Shown: one piece after another, positions 34,439 to 39,956 of the stretch
Layout: each line of letters starts with the position of its first letter
Position numbering within the stretch: position 1 is the first letter of the stretch
Assembly (NCBI GenBank): GCA_905234495.1
Contig: CAJOHE010000019.1
Span: 1-39,956 of the forward strand
Origin: an uncultured Eubacterium sp.
GTDB lineage: Bacteria > Bacillota > Clostridia > Oscillospirales > Acutalibacteraceae
Direction of reading: 5' to 3'
Length of the DNA: 39,956 nucleotides
The notes under the pieces: model-generated
What the model saw: only the letters and a program-made list of their open reading frames with translations
The model's database searches: none
What the model was told of the DNA's origin: nothing
Made by a program: the position numbers and the translations under genes

Positions 34439-34558
34439 ATGTTAATCTTCGTCGGTTCGTACGTTGTGCTTTGCAGCTATTGGCTGACAGTGATTGCCGA
34501 AAAACTTGAAGCAAGAAAAAGCAGAAGAAAGGAAAGACAAAATGAAAACAGAGAATAA
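34439..34558 (+). CDS. 39-residue single-helix membrane protein
   Basis: A short ORF with GAGG 8 nt before ATG 34439. It reads MLIFVGSYVVLCSYWLTVIA, then EKLEARKSRRKERQNENRE: one membrane helix and a basic cytoplasmic tail, a typical single-pass small membrane protein. It overlaps the start of the next gene by 17 nt in another frame, which suggests coupled translation. The overlap and ribosome site make it more than chance, but no homolog is recognised. Confidence 0.5.
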   Translation: MLIFVGSYVVLCSYWLTVIAEKLEARKSRRKERQNENRE

Positions 34559-35039
34559 CAGAAAAAACCAACTGCCTGTTTACGGCGTGGGTCCGCTATA
34601 CGGTTTCGGCATTTCCGCCGTCAGCATTTTGTTTATTGTGCTGTCAAAAAAAGTGTTTAAAACGGGCGCTGTCTCGGGGCTGAAAATCCCGTTTGTTATT
34701 TTTGGAATTGCATTTATTTTAGGCGGAATTGCCATATGGATATCCGCCGTTATTCTTGCCAAAATTGATAACGGAATAAAAACAAACACACTTGTAACGC
34801 ACGGAATCTACGCCTGCTGCCGTAATCCGATTTATACTGCGGTTACCTTTGTCAATATCGGCGCGCTGCTTATTGCAAATAATTTATGGTTGCTGCTTTT
34901 GCCGTTTTGTTACTGGGCTTATATGACCGTTTTGATGAAGCACACAGAGGAAAAATGGCTTTACGATATGTTTGGGGAAGAATACGCCGCATACTGTAAA
35001 AAAGTGAACAGATGTATACCGTGGTGGAAAAAGAAATGA
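34542..35039 (+). CDS. Isoprenylcysteine carboxyl methyltransferase-like membrane protein
   Basis: 165 residues, four or five membrane helices. The SAM-binding signature of the ICMT/PEMT group is present: HGIYACCRNPIYTA in the middle and HTEEKWLYDMFGEEYAAYCK, then RCIPWW, at the end. Bacterial members methylate small molecules or lipids in the membrane; the substrate is unknown. ATG 34542 with AAAGGAAAG is used; a TTG upstream has no ribosome site. It overlaps the 39-residue membrane ORF. A terminator follows 44 nt after the stop. Confidence 0.8.
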   Translation: MKTENNRKNQLPVYGVGPLYGFGISAVSILFIVLSKKVFKTGAVSGLKIPFVIFGIAFILGGIAIWISAVILAKIDNGIKTNTLVTHGIYACCRNPIYTAVTFVNIGALLIANNLWLLLLPFCYWAYMTVLMKHTEEKWLYDMFGEEYAAYCKKVNRCIPWWKKK

Positions 35040-35083
35040 CGTTAAAATAGGCGGTGTGCATTTTATAAACAATTCGGTACAAT

Positions 35084-35119
35084 AAAAACGGCAAGCAGAT
35101 TCTTCTGCTTACCGTTTTT
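35084..35119. terminator. Bidirectional terminator between convergent genes
   Basis: Stem AAAAACGG-C-AAGCAGA / TCTGCTT-A-CCGTTTTT with one mismatch and loop TTCT. It serves both the methyltransferase (plus) and the hydrolase (minus), overlapping the latter's stop. Confidence 0.82.
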
Positions 35120-35856
35120 TATAATAGACTTTTCAGCTTTTGTGCATACTGTTCAGGCTTTTCAGCCATAACTTCTCCGTGCCCGACATTACGCCACGAT
35201 ATTTCTTGAAGGTTTGGAAGATATGTTTTCAGAGTGCGCATACCCTTAATCATCTGTTTTTCCTTTTCGCCGTAAAGATATGTAACTTCGCAGGCTTGTA
35301 GCTTTCTGATATTATCGGGGCGCTTATATGTCATACAGGAATATTCACTGTTATATATCGTCTGCCTGCTTGGATTATCGTGCAACTCCTTTTTGTCAAA
35401 GCAGTAGCCCATAATCATTTTCATTCCGTCTTTAACAAGCCTGCGGTGCTTATCATGTATCAGGCAATCAAAGCCCCATGAAACCGTCCCTGCAATTGTT
35501 TTAGCAAACGGCAGGTTATCTGTGTAGCCGCTGTCAAGAATGAGCTTTTCTGTCTTAATACAATATCTGCACAGTAAATCAAGGGCAATAAATCCGCCCA
35601 TAGACATACCGATAACGGCATAAACCTTGCCGTTATAGTTCTTGTTCAAAAATTCAGATATCTTTTTTGCCTGATTATTAATTGTGCTGAAGGTTGAAGC
35701 TTCACCGTCGTAGCCGTCAAGTGATACGGCGATTATCCTGTAATCACTTTGCATAACCTCGATCGGCACTTTAAAGGATTTCAGCACGTCGCAGCCCATT
35801 CCGTGAATATACACTACGGTTGGGCTGTTTTCATCTCCGTATTCGTAAAATCTCAT
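35119..35856 (-). CDS. Alpha/beta hydrolase (short form)
   Basis: 245 residues. It has YIHGMGCD (oxyanion), GMSMGG (nucleophile elbow, Ser near residue 94), Asp in ILDSGYTDN or in TYLYGEKE, and a final GHGEVM (catalytic His), a complete set in the expected order. There is no signal peptide. It starts 8 nt after the ATC-hydrolase stop and lacks a clear ribosome site, so translation is likely coupled. It is in the operon controlled by operator 6. It is unrelated in detail to the other alpha/beta hydrolase at 33222. Confidence 0.8.
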   Translation of the reverse strand: MRFYEYGDENSPTVVYIHGMGCDVLKSFKVPIEVMQSDYRIIAVSLDGYDGEASTFSTINNQAKKISEFLNKNYNGKVYAVIGMSMGGFIALDLLCRYCIKTEKLILDSGYTDNLPFAKTIAGTVSWGFDCLIHDKHRRLVKDGMKMIMGYCFDKKELHDNPSRQTIYNSEYSCMTYKRPDNIRKLQACEVTYLYGEKEKQMIKGMRTLKTYLPNLQEISWRNVGHGEVMAEKPEQYAQKLKSLL

Positions 35857-35864
35857 AGTATATT

Positions 35865-36506
35865 TTATCTTGGATTTGTGTTTTTATCGCCGACAATCCA
35901 ATAGTCGCATTCGCCCTCGTTTCTTGCAAGTGTGTGCTCTCTGTGAAGAACACCGTGTTGCAATCTGAACATTACCTCATCCGTTGCGCAGAGGGCAGGC
36001 ATTAATTCTTCAATGCCCTCTCTTTTGCAGAATTCGCAAATCGGGCAGCGTGTGAATTTATAGTAACTGCCGTCCTTGTGCAGGCTCTCGTCAAAATGTA
36101 CCACCCAGTTTACGGGATAATCGTTTTTATTCTTCTCGTACCACGCCTCGTATTTTTTCATATCGCGGTACCATTTCTTTTCACCCTTTGCGGAATTGAT
36201 ATCCGTCATACCGAAAAAGGTTTTCATAAGCGGTGAGGTCAGCACATCTGTCATCACTTCACTCATACCGTCGGGTGTGATTTTCTTTTCTGCACCCAGC
36301 CACGCAGCGGCAAATACATACGCAAAATACGCATTCATCGCCATCGGATTACCCGCTCCGAGTTCGTCCGCACGTGAGAGCAAACCCTTGTACTCCTCCT
36401 TGCCGTTTTTTATTGCCATTTCAGCAAGGGTGGGCGAATACCTTTTTGAAATGCTTTTCTTTATCATGGGGCTGAATGCAGTCCAATATATTCCTTTATA
36501 CTTCAT
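35865..36506 (-). CDS. L-2-amino-thiazoline-4-carboxylic acid hydrolase
   Basis: 213 residues. The C-terminal part is diagnostic: CPICEFCKREGIEELMPALC, then ATDEVMFRLQHGVLHREHTL and GECDYWIVGD, the conserved Cys/His block of the ATC hydrolase family (PF14196). The family is named for opening 2-aminothiazoline-4-carboxylate in the bacterial route to L-cysteine; many Clostridia members have no tested activity. It is cytoplasmic. GGTGAT precedes ATG 36506. Its promoter has the GTTAGC palindrome inside the spacer, so strong repression is expected. The downstream alpha/beta hydrolase is cotranscribed. Confidence 0.85.
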   Translation of the reverse strand: MKYKGIYWTAFSPMIKKSISKRYSPTLAEMAIKNGKEEYKGLLSRADELGAGNPMAMNAYFAYVFAAAWLGAEKKITPDGMSEVMTDVLTSPLMKTFFGMTDINSAKGEKKWYRDMKKYEAWYEKNKNDYPVNWVVHFDESLHKDGSYYKFTRCPICEFCKREGIEELMPALCATDEVMFRLQHGVLHREHTLARNEGECDYWIVGDKNTNPR

Positions 36507-36523
36507 AAATCATCACCAAAAAT

Positions 36524-36552
36524 ATTATAATTAGCATTTGCTAACTTGTCAA
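36524..36552 (-). promoter_or_regulatory. Promoter for the ATC hydrolase operon
   Basis: On minus: TTGACA (36547-36552), 17 nt, TATAAT (36524-36529), both consensus. The 17-nt spacer is almost entirely the operator palindrome. Confidence 0.8.
36530..36545. promoter_or_regulatory. GTTAGC operator, site 6, in a promoter spacer
   Basis: ATTAGC-ATTT-GCTAAC (reads GTTAGC-AAAT-GCTAAT on minus), filling the gap between -35 and -10 of the ATC hydrolase promoter. Its centre AAAT is the same as site 4. Confidence 0.75.
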
Positions 36553-36562
36553 TGAAAATCTA

Positions 36563-36590
36563 TTGACATTAAAGAAAAATGAGCTATAAT
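36563..36590 (+). promoter_or_regulatory. Promoter for the ABC transporter operon
   Basis: TTGACA (36563-36568), 16 nt, TATAAT (36585-36590). Its start site would be near 36597, at operator 7. Confidence 0.7.
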
Positions 36591-36598
36591 ATAATGGA

Positions 36599-36614
36599 GT
36601 TAGCAGTTGCTAAC
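36599..36614. promoter_or_regulatory. GTTAGC operator, site 7 (ABC transporter)
   Basis: GTTAGC-AGTT-GCTAAC, 7-bp arms, just downstream of the predicted transcription start. Confidence 0.75.
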
Positions 36615-36638
36615 CGGCTAAAAATACGGAGGTCGATT

Positions 36639-38421
36639 ATGAAAGAAAATAAACCTAAAAAACAAAATGATGTTTCGCATCTTCTCAGTTATGCAGGAAA
36701 TCACAAGGGACTTACCTTTCTCGGACTGTTTTTTTCAGCAGTTGCTATGATACTCGGTATGGCACCATATATTTGCATTTGGCTTGTTGTAAGAGATTTA
36801 ATTGCACCTTTCCGTTTACGGCTGGCTTGCATTTGCTTTTGCGGTTGCAGGAATACTGTTTTATTTCATTGCTCTGATGTGTACGCATCTTGCAGCTTTT
36901 CGTACAGCATCAAACATCAGAAAACAAGGCGTAGCACATCTTATGGAAACGCCGCTCGGTTTTTTTGATAACAATGCATCGGGACTGCTTCGCAACCGCC
37001 TTGACGGCGGTGCAGCCGAAACGGAAACCCTGCTCGCGCATAACCTTGCAGATATAGTGGGAACTGTGGCAATGTTTATTGCGATGCTTGTGCTGATGTT
37101 CGTTTTTGATTGGCGTATGGGATGTGCCTGTCTGCTCGCGGCGGTAGTTTCAATACTTGCTATGTTTACGATGATGGGCGGAAAAAATGCAAAACTGATG
37201 ATGGAATATCAGGCAGCGCAGGATGTAATGAGTAAAGCAGGCACGGAATATGTGCGGGGTATTCCCGTAGTAAAGGTCTTTCAGCAAACTGTATATTCCT
37301 TTAAAGCCTTCAAATCGGCGATTGAGGATTACAGCGAAAAAGCCGAAAAATACACGGACGGCGTTTGCCGTATGCCGCAGTCGGTTAATCTGACCTTTAC
37401 CGAGGGCGCATTTGTTTTTCTTGTTCCCGTTGCACTGTTTATTGCCCCCTCCGCTATCGCGAGCGGAAGCTTTGCAAAATTTATTACTAATTTTGCCTTT
37501 TACGCTGTTTTTTCAGCAATAATTTCTACAGCACTTGCCCGTATTATGTTTGCAGCCAGCGGTATGATGCTTGCACAAACGGCGCTCGAAAGAATTGATA
37601 AGGTTATGAATGCACCGACTTTGAAAATTGCAGATAATCCGAAAGTGCCGCAGAGCAACGACGTAACCTTCAAAAACGTGACGTTTACTTATAACGGTTC
37701 CGAAACGCCTGCTCTTGAAAACATTTCATTCTCTGTTAAAGACAAGGAAACGGTAGCGCTTGTAGGGCCATCAGGCGGAGGAAAGACGACAGCGGCAAGT
37801 CTGATACCGCGCTTTTGGGACGTTTCCTCCGGCGCCGTTGAAGTGGGTGGCGTTGACGTTAGGGATATAGCACCGCAAGTACTGATGGACAGAGTGGCAT
37901 TTGTTTTTCAAAATGACCGGCTGTTCAAAACGACAATTTTTGAGAACGTTCGTGCAGCGCGTCCCGAGGCTTCACGTGACGAAGTGCTCAAAGCCCTTCA
38001 CGACGCTCAGTGCGACGATATCGTTGGAAATTTGCCTGACGGAATAGATACTGTTATAGGTGCTGGCGGAACATATCTTTCAGGCGGCGAACAGCAGAGA
38101 GTTGCTCTTGCTCGTGCAATACTAAAAAATGCTCCTATTATCGTTCTTGATGAGGCGACTGCTTTTGCGGATCCCGAAAATGAAGCGCTAATACAAAAAG
38201 CGCTCAGAACATTGACGAAGGACCGCACCGTTATCATGATTGCGCACAGATTGTCCACAGTTGTCGGTGCAGACAGGATTTTTGTTCTTGATGAAGGTAA
38301 GCTTATTGAAGAAGGAACGCACAACGAGCTCGTCGCAGCAGGCGGCAGATATGCAAAAATGTGGGTCGACTACAATAAAGCGGCTATGTGGAGAATCACG
38401 GCGGAAAAGGAGGAAGTGTAA
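36639..38421 (+). pseudogene. ABC transporter permease-ATPase, first half-transporter, frameshifted near 36800-36815
   Basis: Reading starts at ATG 36639 behind GGAGG (MKENKPKKQNDVSHLLSYAG). It enters the first membrane helices and reaches VVRDLIA near 36800; after that the frame is wrong. The next frame picks up at YGWLAFAFAVAGILFYFIAL and is open to 38421. Relatives I recall have an extra loop between these points, so a deletion not divisible by three is likely. The rest is intact: Walker A GPSGGGKTT, Q-loop region, signature LSGGEQQR and DEATAFADPENE. This is an exporter-type half-transporter of the YbtP/IrtA-like group, normally paired with the next gene. Either the transporter is inactive, or the break is an assembly or sequence error. 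Confidence 0.8.
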
Positions 38422-39956
38422 ATGTTTTCAGACAAATTCAAACGCAGATACGCCCTTACGGATAAGGGCTTGAAAAACACCAAGCAAGCAACCTTCTGGA
38501 CAGTGATTGTCAATCTCGTGATGATGGGCGGTATCGGTATACTGTACTATATGATGAACGGTTTTATGAGCACTTTTCAAAGCGGAAAAACGCTTCCGAA
38601 CGTTTGGCTGTTTATCGGAATGGTTGTTTTATTTCTTGTGCTTTCGCTTATTACGCATCTTGAACAGTACAAATCAACCTACGGACTTGTATATAACGAG
38701 GTTAAGGATACACGCCTTGCTCTTGCAGAGCGCCTGCGCCGTTTACCTCTCGGCTATTTCGGAAAACGCGATCTCGCAGACCTTACCGAAACCATTATGG
38801 GAGACGTAAACCGCCTTGAGCATGTGTGGTCTCATTGTCTTGGTTATCTTTACGGAGCATTTCTTTCTACGGCTATTGTTGCCGTGGGTTTGATTGTTTA
38901 TGACTGGCGACTTGCTATTGCTTGCCTGTGGGGGGTACCGGTTGCATTTGCACTTCTATTCGGCAGCCGTAAGATTTCAAAAAACAATTCAGAAAAGCTT
39001 AAAGCATCTGCCGTATCCGTTTCTGACGGAATACAGGAATCTATTGAAAACATTCGTGAAATACGTGCAACGAATCAGGAAACACGTTTTCTTGAAGGCT
39101 TAAATAAAAAAATAGACGCTCATGAGAAAATGAATATCAAAAGCGAGCTTGTAGTCGGCTTGTTCGTTAATGCTGCTTCTGTTATTATGCGTCTCGGCGT
39201 GGCAACAACTATTCTTACCGGCGTTTCTCTTATTCTGTCGGGTAAAATTGATTTTATGCTTTTGTTTATGTTTTTACTCGTTATCACAAGAGTTTATGCG
39301 CCGTTTGACCAGAGTCTTGCGTTGATTGCAGAAATGTTTGTGTCTCAGGTGTCTGCCAACCGATTAAATGAAATCTATGAAACGCCCATTGCAGACGGTT
39401 CGGATACCTTTGAACCAGAAGGTCACGATATCGTTTTTGAAAATGTAAGCTTTTCATACGACGGTAAACCTGTTTTGAAGAATGTGTCTTTTACGGCAAA
39501 TGAAGGCGAGGTTACTGCACTCGTAGGTCCGTCAGGCTCCGGAAAGAGCACCTGCGCAAGACTTGCGGCAAGACTCTGGGACGCCTCGCAGGGCAAAATC
39601 ACCGTCGGCGGTATTGACATTTCAACCGTTGATCCAGAACTGCTTCTGAGTGATTATTCCATGGTATTTCAGGATGTTGTGTTGTTTGATGATACCGTTA
39701 TGGAAAACATACGCCTTGGCAAGCGCGGTGCAACCGATGAGGAAGTTTTAGCAGCGGCAAAGGCTGCAAACTGCGACGAATTCGTTTCAAGACTTCCAAA
39801 AGGTTATGCTACGCCAATCGGTGAAAACGGTGCAAAGCTTTCGGGCGGCGAACGTCAGCGTATATCTATTGCGCGTGCGCTTTTGAAAAATGCACCTATT
39901 GTATTACTTGACGAGGCTACCGCTTCGCTTGACGTAGAAAACGAAACAAAGGTGCA
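38422..39956 (+). CDS. ABC transporter permease-ATPase, second half-transporter (3' end outside window)
   Basis: ATG 38422 directly follows the stop of the first half (TAAATG), with AAAAGGAGG just upstream. 511 codons are visible and open to the edge. The membrane part (about residues 1-310) has six helices. The ATPase part follows: Walker A GPSGSGKST, FQDVVLFDDTVMENIRLG (Q-loop area), signature LSGGERQR, then Walker B IVLLDEATASLD close to the edge. It pairs with the preceding gene as a heterodimeric exporter (YbtQ/IrtB-like). Such pairs are linked to iron-chelator or drug transport in other bacteria; the substrate here is unknown. Only the extreme C-terminus is missing. Confidence 0.88.
   Translation, partial: MFSDKFKRRYALTDKGLKNTKQATFWTVIVNLVMMGGIGILYYMMNGFMSTFQSGKTLPNVWLFIGMVVLFLVLSLITHLEQYKSTYGLVYNEVKDTRLALAERLRRLPLGYFGKRDLADLTETIMGDVNRLEHVWSHCLGYLYGAFLSTAIVAVGLIVYDWRLAIACLWGVPVAFALLFGSRKISKNNSEKLKASAVSVSDGIQESIENIREIRATNQETRFLEGLNKKIDAHEKMNIKSELVVGLFVNAASVIMRLGVATTILTGVSLILSGKIDFMLLFMFLLVITRVYAPFDQSLALIAEMFVSQVSANRLNEIYETPIADGSDTFEPEGHDIVFENVSFSYDGKPVLKNVSFTANEGEVTALVGPSGSGKSTCARLAARLWDASQGKITVGGIDISTVDPELLLSDYSMVFQDVVLFDDTVMENIRLGKRGATDEEVLAAAKAANCDEFVSRLPKGYATPIGENGAKLSGGERQRISIARALLKNAPIVLLDEATASLDVENETKV

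Noticed and set aside
31767..36614. CRISPR array from the repeated GTTAGC palindromes
   Set aside because: The repeats are 16-bp palindromes at irregular spacing next to promoters, with no regular spacers or cas genes.

Overview
The window looks like chromosomal DNA from a Gram-positive, low-to-mid-GC Clostridia species, most likely a gut Oscillospirales/Ruminococcaceae-type bacterium. The reasons are strong AGGAGG-type ribosome sites, sigma-A promoters (TTGACA/TATAAT, 16-18 bp spacers, many with a TGn extension), short U-tract terminators, and families typical of that group: TnpV, DUF6809, DUF3793, ATC hydrolase, SpoIIE-type phosphatase and a clostridial-type ABC-F protein. All names come from reading the sequence; no database was searched.

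Region 1 (1-9.5 kb) is a surface-protein and possible peptide-modification region. Two paralogous secreted repeat proteins face away from each other (start at 1965 on minus, cut by the window edge; start at 4868 on plus). Between them lie a PF14907-like nucleotidyltransferase and an ECF-transporter S component with a long acidic N-terminus. The plus-strand surface gene leads into a 50-residue Gly/Asn-rich peptide, a Gly/Ser/Asp-rich lipoprotein, an HPr-kinase-like protein and a PqqD-like protein. Small peptide + HprK-like kinase + PqqD (the RiPP recognition fold) + nucleotidyltransferase resembles peptide-maturation gene sets.

Region 2 (9.5-30.9 kb) is mostly housekeeping, in short operons bounded by clear, often bidirectional terminators. 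It holds an ABC-F protein with a small membrane protein; rpe with two membrane-anchored extracellular proteins and mgtE; asnB (frameshifted) with a nitroreductase and a zinc-ribbon membrane protein; pflB; an HD hydrolase followed by two multidomain signalling proteins (STAS-kinase fusion; LytS-type 5TM sensor + SpoIIE phosphatase + RsbW-like kinase), then a DUF2804 protein and a membrane glycerophosphodiesterase; an FAD-dependent amine-oxidase/UGM-like enzyme; and a sodium:solute symporter.

Region 3 (30.9 kb to the end) is visibly richer in A+T at its start and looks acquired. It opens with TnpV and DUF6809 genes, then flavodoxin and DUF3793, two tiny ORFs, an alpha/beta hydrolase, an isoprenylcysteine-methyltransferase-like protein, a minus-strand pair (ATC hydrolase, alpha/beta hydrolase), and a two-gene ABC transporter whose first gene is frameshifted and whose second runs off the window. 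Seven copies of one palindrome, GTTAGC-N3/4-GCTAAC, sit on or beside the promoters of four transcription units here. This is the clearest undescribed system in the window: a local regulon, probably iron-linked, with no regulator gene in view.
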